Origin: Nemertoderma westbladi
Lineage: Eukaryota; Xenacoelomorpha; Nemertodermatida; Nemertodermatidae
Length of the DNA stretch: 64,000 nucleotides
Assembly (NCBI GenBank): GCA_032718475.1
Contig: JAUCBJ010003381.1
Coordinates: 55,453-119,452 of the forward strand
Direction: 5' to 3'
Shown here piece after piece: positions 21,171-32,307 of this stretch. The notes under the pieces were generated by a model that did no database searches, had not been told where the DNA came from, and saw only the letters and a program-made list of their open reading frames with translations. Numbering within the stretch: the stretch's first letter is position 1; every line of letters begins with the position of its first letter. The position numbers and the translations under genes are program-made.

Positions 21171-23685
21171 AATACAAATTAAAATATTGTCGCCAAAGTT
21201 CCATACACTGATGTGTATCTGAATTCTGACGTATGTACCTAATGTTTTACAAGTCTGCTTTGAAATATCGTAAAAGTTTACATAATAATCCCCCAATTAC
21301 AGAAAATTGGCGGGAACGTTTGAAACTCTCATAACTTTAAAGCCGTTTTTCTCAAAACTTTGTTAATATTTGGTCATTAGACTACTAATTTTCAAAACTC
21401 AATATCTTTATCGGATTTGAAATCTGTTTTCAGTGTTCGATTCAGCATAAAAATGTGTATTTGAATCAATAAAAAAACACAAAATTATTTTTTGTAACCG
21501 TAGGTCGGATTCTTGATCAAACCCCACATTTTTAGATAATTAGTCATTATTATCATATGTAATAAATCACACAAGAATTTGCACCACAGGTTTCTTGGAC
21601 GTATTTTTAACTTGTATATTTATTTTTTATACAACAGACGTGTTTCATCAGTACTAATTACATAATTTGTTACATTATTCATTCTTGCTGTATATATTGC
21701 ATATTATAATGGCGAATTAATGCTATTAACTTTTGACGCATTTGCAACTATATATATATATATTTCATGTGTATGATAAAAAGGCATATATGTTACATAC
21801 ATATATCGCATCATTTTACTACAATTCAACATTATTTTGGTGATAGCATTAACTAATGTTTCCTTTATTAAATGAGAATAAAATATTTAAAACAAAAATA
21901 ATATCTAAAAGTATTAGTTAGTTAGTTTATTTATGATGATCTTAATCTGATGATTGTAATCTGAACACTGTATATTGTATAATTCATAGCCCCATAATAA
22001 AAATAAATTGGCAAGATACCATCATATCAGTTCATTATTACCAGCATTAATTCAACACAGTGGCGATCCACTTAGACTATTTACTCTATCTAATGGAAAC
22101 TACCCATTTACAAGCGAGTTTATCAAAAGTGAAGCAGTTTAGCACAGAAAAAGCTTTCTTCGTGGTGGATTAAGTAATTTTATGTTCATTGGTACTTTGC
22201 ACTGGTTGAACAAAAAAATAGTGTGTGACATCTGACTTTAGACCAAAAATACACTGAGAGCGCCACTAAGGCGTAATCGTTACAAGTAGTCAATACGCCC
22301 AGATATCCATGATAACGCCCTTGTTACATTTCCCAAAATCGTTAAAACGCCGTTATACATAACCATTTATGTCGAATTCGCTACGTGTTACATCCATATA
22401 TATATATATATATATGTATAACGAACCTTTTACGCCCATTGAATATGTAAAAACGGTTTACATATGCAGTGGCGATTTCGTTCCCAAATATATATTGACG
22501 TTCTGTACTCATTCGAAGATACTTTGTAAAGCGCATGAAAATAATGAGTGTATACAGTAGCGTTTTCGTCAAGAAAAAATTCGTCAAAACTTACGATCTT
22601 TTAAAAAAACACAGTATGTTAGTTTTATACAGTATAATTATGTAACAAAAATTGTTAAGTGTAGGTAAACTTTACTGACTTTCAAGTACTGTACAAGTAG
22701 AGTAGTTGTATTGAGTAGGATATCAGCCTACTGTATATACAGTAGTGCAAAATTACTGTAGGCCTACTATACATTCCGATTATTCTGTGTTTCTGTTTAT
22801 TTATTATTTAATTATTAATTCACAACCAAGTTTGATATATTTTGTTTTATTAAAACCCTATATCACTATATAACCTGACAATTTCAAATGGGAAGGGGGG
22901 GGGGATATACGCAAGAAATATTTAACCTACTTCAAGGGAAAATCGATGCGCAAATACCACCAACCAGCAAGAATGAAATGGGAACTTACGATATAAACTC
23001 TCATGTCACTCAGTTTCCCCTTTCTTCACACATTTATTCCCCTTGTAAGCTTAATCCGTGCTTTGTTAGCGTTAGGTAAACATGCGAACATTAAACATAC
23101 AATTTCATTTCAGACGTTAATAAAATTATGTTTTGACGACCAACAAGTTACATTACATACTGTAGTAGGCCTATGTAAAAAAACGATGATACGTAAACAT
23201 TGATACGTAAACAATGATACGTAAAGTCAATCGCCAGAGACTTGACTTTACCTGACATACTTGACTTGACTTGACATTGACTTGAAATATACCCCATTTG
23301 GCTTTGTCATCCTTCAGTTGATATAATTCAATTCTCATACTTGATTTGACATACACATACTTGACTTGAAATTCTTCTGCCAAAAGAAGTCAAATATGCT
23401 AAGTTAAGTACGTCAACTTTAAGTCAAGTAAAGTGATCACTTAAACAGGCTATGATTTCTACATTATTTATGTATACATTTTGTCATTGTCACCACTATA
23501 TTTCGTCAATTTAAGTCGATGAAATGCCAAAGGTAGGAAAAAATAAACATTTAAAGTCACAAATACGCCACAAATAATCCAAGTCGACATTTTATATATA
23601 GGAATATATAATGTAACAAATTCTCCAATCGGTGTTGCTAAAACGCCTTTCGTATAAAAAATAAATCTAAAGGGTTACAAATACG

Positions 23686-23754
23686 ACGTATTTGTAACCC
23701 TTTAGATTTATTTTTAAACTTTCCGCGATGTGAAGACAAGCTTTGTATGTGACG
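23686..23754. repeat. 69-bp inverted insertion forming two adjacent hairpins
   Basis: The copy at 7310-7370 reads straight through AAATACGTCACATAC. Here the same place holds an inserted 69-bp piece that is the reverse complement of the two flanks in swapped order. Two hairpins result: TAAATCTAAAGGGTTACAAA with its mirror, and CATACAAAGCTTGTCTTCA with its mirror. This is the footprint expected of a local template switch during replication. Confidence 0.85.
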
Positions 23755-25035
23755 ACATACAAAGCTTGTCTTCATATCGCGGAAAGTTTTGCTATCAGTC
23801 GCATTTTTTCTAAGCCCTGACATATTATGCATTAAGCCTATTTATATTAGCCTACTGTACCAGACTGAAAATTATATTTTTTAGATTGTTGGCTGGTTAT
23901 ATTTACTTAACATACTGTACTTTATTTGACATACAGTATTTGACTTAGCTTATTCTACTTGACATAATTGACTTGACATACTTGACTTGACAAAGTTGAT
24001 TTAACTAAGATGTGCCAATAATGCTCCCACAGGAACCATCAGCTATTACAAAAAGCCCGATAATTGTCAATCATCTAAGTCATCTTCAGGATAACCAATT
24101 TCATAATATAATAGTCGATTTTTTTGGAGTCCAGCCAATGGCATTCTAGAACGGTTTATGTAGCACAATGTAGCGACGTCATTAAGTACGCTGATTTGCC
24201 AACCCTGCGAGTTGGTAAATATTCGGATTCTAGGCCTGGGACGGTATTATGATGGGGGGTGGTAGTGCTGGTGTCAAGTCTAGCATGTCAAGTCAAGTAT
24301 ATCAAAATAAATTAGAAATTAGAACCTTAACATTCCTACACCATTACTGAATATAGTGTCTTTCTTTTAGTGTCGATATTATATTGCCCAGTTGCGCCGT
24401 TATTCTTCGTATTTATAGTGAATTCTGGGTTCCAAAGGAAAGGTATCATGGAAGCGTGTCAGAAAACGCGGCTAAAAGCGCGGAAAAAACGCCTCAACGA
24501 AAATGGCCTTCTCAGTAGGCCTTGTGCAAATTATTATTTTTTTTCTACCTTTGGCGTTTTATGGACTTCAATTGACGAAATTGTTTCATAATGCGATTAA
24601 GTTGTGACAATGAAAAAATATATGCATAAATAATGGAATCAAGTGTATTCACAGTGTTGAAGTCAATGGCTTCTATGTCCAACTCAATTTATCGATTAAA
24701 CTCAATGATATTGAATTTATTTTCCTTAAAGTTACCCACTCTTCTACACATGTGTGTGAAAGTCAAAGCCAAGCTGACATTAAAGCATAGAACATCGCCG
24801 TGACCGTCACAAAGGTCGAACCCCCCTCCCCCTGTCACAAAATGTCACGCAAAAAAGACTGTCTACCCCCCCCCCCCCCCCCCCCTAGTGCGTGACATAC
24901 TTTATGAACGCCCCCCTTGTCATTTTATCGACTTCAATTGACGAAATAGTTCCATTATGCGATTAAGTTTTAACAATGAAAAAATTTATGCATAAATATT
25001 GTAGCAGACATAGCCTGTTTAAGTGATCACATTAC

Positions 25036-25485
25036 TTGAGGCACTTGACTTCTCTTGGCGGAAGAAATTCAAGTCATGAATTTCAATTCAAGTATGTCAA
25101 GTCTGGTCAATTCAAGTACATATGTTGGGTCAATTATTTTGTCAAGTCAAGTCCTAGTTTGTCAAGTAAAGTGTATCAAGCGAAGTCTAGTATGCCAAGT
25201 CAAGCACATTTATATCAAGTGAAGTCAAGTATATCACGTCAGTTATGTCAGGCCAAGTCATGTCAAGTCAATAATTTCAAGTCAAGTAAAATATGTTAAT
25301 TTGTCAAGTCAAGTAATGTACAGTATGTTACGTAAATATGTCAACAGAAGTATATCAAATCAAATAGGCCTATATCTTTAAGTCAAGTGGAGTATGACAA
25401 ATAAATTATGTCAAACCAAAAATCACAAGCCATGTCAAGTACCGATATGTCAAATCAAGTATGACAAGTCAAGTATGTCAAATGA
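25036..25485 (+). repeat. GTCAAGT-rich array, duplicate
   Basis: Nearly base-for-base copy of 19456-19905, part of the tandem duplication. Confidence 0.8.
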
Positions 25486-27665
25486 AGATGGTAGAAATGA
25501 AATGATAGATGGGATTCAGTTGTTTCGGTCGCTCTCTCTATGTATAGATAGTAAACAGCAATACAGATTAGCGTCGAACTTTATATGAAATACCAGTTGA
25601 AGACAGTTTTTACTTAGAAACCATGAAATGGAGACTAAGCTTAATTCGCATTATTTTATAATGAAACAGTAAATGAAATTTTCATATCTATTTTAGTTTT
25701 GGAGTTATTTGATTTTTTGTAGACCTCACTTATTTTGAAATTAGTATAAATTTAAGTGGTCAATTTTTTGTAAGATAAGCTATTACTTTTTCAACATACT
25801 ATAATTGTATTTGTCCTACAGGATAATTTTCGCTATGAGTTTTCCTGTTCAGTGATTTCATTTCAATTGTTACTTTCCACGGCTGACGGATTCTAGACTG
25901 TCCATCAGTCTGTCTGTCTGTCTGTGTGTCGGTTTGTCTGTCAAAATTAGGGAAATATGATATGTAACAAAATATTTTGCTTGTGGGTGAAATGAAATCA
26001 CTGACCAAGAAAACCCCATAATTATTTGTTAATTTGATATATTTCTCAATTTTGACAGACAAAAGACAAACAGGACAGACAGACCGACAGACAGACAGAC
26101 GTAAAAACATTAAATAATCAATCAAACGTAAAAAAAATAGCTACCGGAAATGAGATCACCGACCAAGAAAACCCCATAAATAGATATGTTTCTTAATTTG
26201 ATTTATTTCTCAATTTTGACAGAAAGACAGACCGACAGACAGACGTACAAACATTAAATAATAAATCAAACGTAAACATAGATATCAGAAATGAAATCAC
26301 CAACCAAGAAAACCCCATATATAAATTTTTTTGTTAATTTGATTTAGTTCTCAATTTCGACAGACAGATAGACAAACAGACAGACAGACAGACAGAAAGT
26401 CTAGATTTCTTTAAACTGGAAAAGTGAAATTTTAACTGTAATTACCACCCAGTGACATTTTAAATGTTATCACCACCCAGAAAAACCTTATAACACAAAT
26501 TTTGAACAGTTTGTGCACTTCTTAAATTTTAACAGACTGACAAACCAAAAACAGACAGACTGACTGACATGCAGACAATCGTCTAGAATCGATATATAGT
26601 GAAAACCGATATCGTATTTTAAATCATCGGCAAATAAAAACCCAAAAGCAAAAAAATTTAGGTGGTGGTGTTATATTTATTTATTTGTTACATTTTTGAC
26701 AGAGAAACAGACAAGTATTCAGACAAACAGACAGAGTGACCTCCAATAAAAATACAAATTAAAATATTGTCGCCAAAGTTCCATACACTGATGTGTATCT
26801 GAATTCTGACGTATGTACCTAATGTTTTACAAGTCTGCTTTGAAATATCGTAAAAGTTTACATAATAATCCCCCCAATTACAGAAAATTGGCGGGAACGT
26901 TTGAAACTCTCATAACTTTAAAGCCGTTTTTCTCAAAACTTTGTTAATATTTGGTCATTAGACTACTAATTTTCAAAACTCAATATCTTTATCGGATTTG
27001 AAATCTGTTTTCAGTGTTCGATTCAGCATAAAAATGTGTATTTGAATCAATAAAAAAACACAAAATTATTTTTTGTAACCGTAGGTCGGATTCTTGATCA
27101 AACCCCACATTTGTAGATAATTAGTCATTATTATCATATGTAATAAATCACACAAGAATTTGCACCACAGGTTTCTTGGACGTATTTTTAACTTGTATAT
27201 TTATTTTTTATACAACAGACGTGTTTCATCAGTACTAATTACATAATTTGTTACATTATTCATTCTTGCTGTATATATTGCATATAATGGCGAATTAATG
27301 CTATTAACTTTTGACGCATTTGCAACTATATATATATATATTTCATGTGTATGATAAAAAGGCATATGTTACATACATATATCGCATCATTTTACTACAA
27401 TTCAACATTATTTTGGTGATAGCATTAACTAATGTTTCCTTTATTAAATGAGAATAAAATATTTAAAACAAAAATAATATCTAAAAGTATTAGTTAGTTA
27501 GTTTATTTATGATGATCTTAATCTGAACACTGTATATTGTATAATTCATAGCCCCATAATAAAAATAAATTGGCAAGATACCATCATATCAGTTCATTAT
27601 TACCAGCATTAATTCAACACAGTGGCGATCCACTTAGACTATTTACTCTATCTAATGGAAACTAC

Positions 27666-27715
27666 CAGGGCCTTCATAAAATAATTCATATAATAGTTAT
27701 TTTATGAAGGCCCTG
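27666..27715. mobile_element. 50-bp palindromic MITE (hAT-like ends)
   Basis: The insert starts CAGGGCCTTCATAAAATAA and ends with its exact 19-bp reverse complement, leaving a 12-nt centre. It is flanked by AAACTAC on both sides; with the adjoining G the duplication could be 8 bp. The other copy of the locus (near 22096) has a single AAACTAC and no insert. This gives a filled site and an empty site. CAGGG termini and a 7-8-bp duplication point to the hAT superfamily. Confidence 0.8.
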
Positions 27716-28026
27716 AAACTACCCATTTACAAGCGAGTTTATCATAAGTGAAGCAGTTTAGCACAGAAAAAGCTTTCTTCGTGGTGGATTAAGTAATTTT
27801 ATGTTCATTGGTACTTTGCACTGGTTGAACAAAAAAATAGTGTGTGACATCTGACTTTAGACCTAAAATACACTGAGAGCGCCACTAAGGCGTAATCGTT
27901 ACAAGTAGTCAATACGCCCAGATATCCATGATAACGCCCTTGTTACATTTCCCAAAATCGTTAAAACGCCGTTATACATAACCATTTATGTCGAATTCGC
28001 TACGTGTTACATCTATATATATATAT

Positions 28027-29345
28027 GACTACCTACATAATAGCACAATTATTGATTACTTTACATCTTATATTTATGTAATCACAAACACAACGTGGTA
28101 AATAAATATTAATCCTCAAGCGGACGCGATTGAATTACCTAACAGTAACACCCATCGGTCAATTAATATAGAAGAATTTTTACAAGTTGAGTAACATGCT
28201 TCAATTATAGAATTAGTAGAATTATGTACACGGCGATATAGCGAGTAAATGTTTGAACGTAAAATAGCTTTAAAATTGTTAACTCTATTTGCCACGAAAA
28301 TAGTATCGGCATCCTCAGTACGGGAATAATTGAATAATAAACGGAAACCGCAATTGTAAGCAACCTTTAATTTCCGCAGGCATTCTACTGTAAATACAGA
28401 CCATAAAGCACAGCAGTATATACTGTAGCAAAAACTCTGAAATAACTGACGCTTTACCGGATGTGAACAAACTGAAAAATTTCTTGCCAGCTGGTTGCCA
28501 CGACAGTACAGATTACGTCTCATTAGCATAATGTCCGATTCATCTGAAAAATCACAACTAATGAGATGGCCAAGATATTTCACCTCCTTGACACAAGATA
28601 ATATTTTACCATTGAGATATACATCACCTGCACGTCCAAATTTCCTAGGTAGAAAATATAAACATTTAGACTTAGTTGGGTTGTAAGAAATATCAAATTT
28701 AATGCCATACAGTTCACAGATTTTTAAGAGAGCTCTCAAACCAAAAATACTAGGGGAAAGTAAACATAAATCGTCTGCATAAAATAAATGATTTAAAAGG
28801 ATACTTCCCAGCCTACAGCCCACATTAATTTTGTTAAGCTCCAGGCTGAGGTCATTAACATAAATATTGAACAGCATGGGCGATAATAAGCTACCCTGTC
28901 TAACACCATTTGACACAGAAAAATATGATGAGACCGCTGCACCCCAGCACACAGTGACGGACTGCATACTGTACCAATAGGCAGTAATACGAACAATACA
29001 AATTGGTATGTTTACATCGAGCATTTTACGAAATAGTTTAAAATGATTTACTCTATCAAACGCTTTCGAGGCATCTAAGAATGCACCGTATACTGGAGAG
29101 TCCCGAGTAATATAAAGCTGGATAGTTTCTTTTAAAGTAAATATACACAAGTCTGTTCCTAAATGTTTCTGAAACCCGAACTGATTGTCCGCTATTTTAG
29201 CACAATTAATAATACACGAAATTATACAAGACTCAAAAGTAGCTGCTGATAATCTATTGATAAATTTTCGAAAGATTGTAGCATCACGATTTGGAATGTC
29301 AGTTTGCACACTATCTATCTTTACATGCTCTATCCCACTGGTCAC
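28027..29345 (-). CDS. LINE reverse transcriptase, 5'-truncated (I/Nimb-like)
   Basis: The 409-codon frame has RT motifs in order: DNQFGFQKHLGTD (RT block 3), DASKAFDRV at residues 91-99 (first catalytic Asp), GVRQGSLLSPMLFNIYVNDL, and YADD at 189-192, then KCLYFLP and VKYLGHLIS. The C-terminal third (NQLARNFSVCSHPVKRQLFQ, RRLNVAYN-like) resembles Nimb/I-type LINEs. The endonuclease and RT start are missing, the first codon is GTG rather than ATG, and the frame simply opens there, so the copy is 5'-truncated. The 3' flank reaches a (TA)n tract at about 28026. No stop interrupts the RT. It would have reverse-transcribed the LINE RNA at a nicked target. Confidence 0.8.
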
Positions 29346-29458
29346 TCAAGTTAGAAAATTTGGGCCGCTGCAGTTTCAATCGGCTTTCCCATTTGAAAGT
29401 GCGTTTCATCACATTCAAACCTTCGTTTCCGGCACTAAGTGTGAGGGCGATTTAATTG

Positions 29459-30298
29459 TTAACCCTATTAGTACCGGGCCGGGCTATAACATGTTGTACA
29501 AATACCTATCGTTTATACGATAATAAAATCATATGATTACCATAAATGGCTGTTTAGTCCTCTCTGCGTAGGAAAAAAATAAAATAAATAAGTAACCAGC
29601 ACTTTTCAGTTAGAACACAAAATTTTTTATTCACTTATACGATGCTATAAATTCACATTTATAGGTTTTCTAGGGCGCTGATTCTAATGGAATACATTTC
29701 TAATATGCCAGATCATTGCTACTTGTATTTTACGGCGTAGTTTGGCAAATTTTGGTGCTAGCACCAAATTTCGTACCCATCACCAAAAAGTACAAGTTTG
29801 CGATGTCTAGTGCTGTTTTTATTGATTCCATTGGATTCAGGACCCTCATAAACCCGTATAACACAAGGAACAAGATGATACTATCTATTGATCAATTTGC
29901 TCATTTTCAAAAATTCGGTGCTGGAACAACAATTTTCACCCACCGGCGAAAAATACAAGTTTGAAAACTGTTATAAAATTCCATGAATTCCATCCAATTG
30001 CTAACACCAAAAACCGGAGTAAAACAAAAATAGAGATGTTACAAATCATATTTAATGAACTGTACTTTTCAAAAAACGTCACAAAAAAAGTGCCAAAAGT
30101 AGCGTTAGAAAATGGTGCTATAACTCGAAAACTACCAAATATTTTTGGAAACGGGTTTCATTACTAGAAAGACAATAGATTTTTAGGAAAAGTCATAAAA
30201 TTTCAGATTCCCAACTGCGTTTGTTTCAGAATAATAACAAAAAAACCACGGGGGGGGGGTCATATTGACCCCCCCCCCCCCGGGTTTAATAGGGTTAA
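29459..30298. mobile_element. piggyBac-like MITE flanked by TTAA
   Basis: The ends are TTAA-CCCTATTAGTACCGGG and CCCGGGTTTAATAGGG-TTAA: 12 bp perfectly inverted including TTAA, with a weaker match beyond. TTAA target sites and CCC-starting ends are the hallmark of piggyBac. At ~840 bp with no transposase frame, it is non-autonomous. The interior holds hairpins such as GGTGCTAGCACC and a G9/C13 inverted pair near 30250-30281. Words such as ACTTGTATTTT and TTTGGTGCTAGCACCAAA resemble those in the fold-back element at 1-2568. Confidence 0.7.
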
Positions 30299-31280
30299 GC
30301 GATCTAAAGTTACATCAACTTTAGTATCTACAAGGCGAACTTCAAAACGGAACTCAATATCCATTATTTAACATAACTATAGTATCAGGAGTTAAAGAGT
30401 ACAGTAATTTGGATCGCAGTAACTATGGAAGCAATTAGTAAGATACCGCAGTTCAATTAATTTTGTAACAATATTTCGCTCTATCTTTTATTAAAGAATT
30501 GAGCAACAAAAAAAGTGCAAATTTAAGAATAAAATTATCTATTAAATGGGAAAAAGGTAGAACATTTTTTTTCAATATTCTCGTGACCCTTTATCAACCT
30601 CGCTGGCGCTGGGTAAATGAAATGCCTCGAGAATTTTGAAGAAAAGTTAAAAGTTTTTCCCAGATGTAATAAATAATTTTTTTGATGTGCTATCAATAAT
30701 TCATATTTTGTTGAAATCCCACCTAATATATACAAAAAATATAATAATAAAATAAATATAATAATATTTACTATAGTTTATGGATGTCTATATATATTCA
30801 TATATATATATTGGAATTATCTGGAATAAATATGAAAAAAAAAAATAATAAAAAAAAAAAAATAAAAAATTTCAAACCACTGGTTTGTAAAGTTACAATT
30901 TTGGAATAAAACTCAGATATTCTTGCTTTGCTTCAAAGCACAGAGTGGTGATATACTGATCTTTATGTGCTATTTTTGGTTATATTTTTGTTACTATATT
31001 CTTGTTGAAGTTTTTACATTGCCATATTACGCTTTTGTCTTTCTGCATGTTGACCTTAACCTCCTTATTTTCACCCTGCAGTATTAGTTTATTCTGATTA
31101 CCGTTAATGTTTTATTAATATTTACGTATTATTTACTAAAAGGTTCTAAATTTTTAAATATAATGCTTTACTAATTAGTACCATTAAATATCATAAATTC
31201 AGAATTTGTAATTTTGCAACTCTGAATTATTGAACATACATCCTGTGAATGAAGCTTATTTATACGTTTTGGTTATTGGA
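30299..31280. other. AT-rich spacer, no gene seen
   Basis: A-rich tracts near 30830-30870. No recognised coding content. Confidence 0.5.
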
Positions 31281-31375
31281 GGGGTAGGGGGGGGGGGGGG
31301 GGGGGGGGTCGAATAATTCGATGTAGTTGGAGTTTGGTGTTATTTTATATATAATTTTAAATTTATACTTCTATA

Positions 31376-31470
31376 ATCGGCCTGCTGCATTGAAGCTGCA
31401 CATTGAGATACTATGCTGGCTTTCAAAAATATTTCGCCACCACTATATAATCCACAATTGGCTTGCCCCA
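31376..31470. repeat. Fragment related to the LINE tail at 1008-1090
   Basis: CGGCCTGCTGCATTGAAGCTGCA and the following ATGCTGGCTTTCAAAA-TATTTCGCCACCAC resemble 1012-1080 (TGCTGCATTGCAGCTGCA, ATGCTGTGCCGGCTTGTCAA, CACCGCCACAAC). G runs flank it at 31287-31308 and 31571-31591. It is probably a second relic of the same LINE. Confidence 0.45.
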
Positions 31471-31625
31471 ATACAACGTGCATTACGAATGCTCAGGCGG
31501 CTTAAGTGTATGAGTTAGTACGGATTGCGATTAAGTCTGGATTGATTTATGGGGGTGGGCGGAATCTTGAGGGGGGGGGGGGGGGGGGGGGTGTCTGAAC
31601 TGGAGTAAAGCGTGCTGAGCAAGTT

Positions 31626-31658
31626 ACTTATCAAGTTCATAAAAAGAACTTGATAAGT
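31626..31658. repeat. 13-bp perfect inverted repeat, 7-nt loop
   Basis: ACTTATCAAGTTC at 31626-31638 and its reverse complement at 31646-31658. Shortly after is a (GATAA)n tract near 31822-31842. No gene is associated. Confidence 0.7.
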
Positions 31659-32307
31659 TTACCCTGCATCCCAAGTGAGTGTGTGCCACTATTTAATTAA
31701 ACTTGTCATTCGTACTAAGTACTTACTAAGCAAGTAAGTAAAACTTGAAAAAAAAACAGATTAAACTTGTCAGTTGTTGTTGTCAGCAGTTGTTGTTGTT
31801 AAACTGAGCAAGTCATGGTAGATAAGATAAGATAAGATAAGATATGTATATTTTTACTACTTGAAGAAATCATAACCATATTGACATGCATCATAATATA
31901 ATTATATAAAACTTAAACAAGCGATAGTATGAATTCATCATGCAGATGGAGGCCGGACGGGTTGAACCCATTATTTCGGACACCATATTAATACTACAAA
32001 AGTTACTGTACTACACTACTGTGACTGTACTACACTATGTAATCGTAATCATGAAAATTATTTAGTATTTTAAATGTATTTTAAATTTCAATATTTACTA
32101 TTTATATATTATTATGCTAAAGTTTGGTACCATTTAAAGGCTATTTGAAATTACGCAGACAGACATAGACAATCAAATAACATATTGCCTCATACAAACA
32201 TCCCCCCCCCCCCCCCCCTCTCTCACTTCTTAAGTTCCTTTAACTCTAAACTAACTAGTTTAATTATTAATGCAGACAAATTATGAAAAATAAATGAAAA
32301 TTACTTC

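Larger units (their letters stand above)
18411..23997 (+). repeat. First copy of a ~5.6-kb tandem duplication
   Basis: From GATTTAACTAAGATGTGCC onward, 18411-22400 is repeated at 23998-28025 with an offset of about 5.58 kb and only scattered differences. 22395-23997 is the linking segment, itself a copy of 6066-7577. The unit contains the GTCAAGT array, C runs, and a CAGA-rich tandem block. No protein gene was recognised in it. Confidence 0.88.
23998..28025 (+). repeat. Second, partial copy of the tandem duplication
   Basis: Matches 18411-22400 in the same orientation and ends in a (TA)n tract at about 28015-28026. A LINE 3' end adjoins there. The copy differs from the first by a 50-bp palindromic insertion at 27666-27715 and small indels. 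Confidence 0.88.

Noticed and set aside
31626-31658. Hairpin as a transcription terminator
   Set aside because: There is no T run or upstream gene, and the setting is not bacterial.
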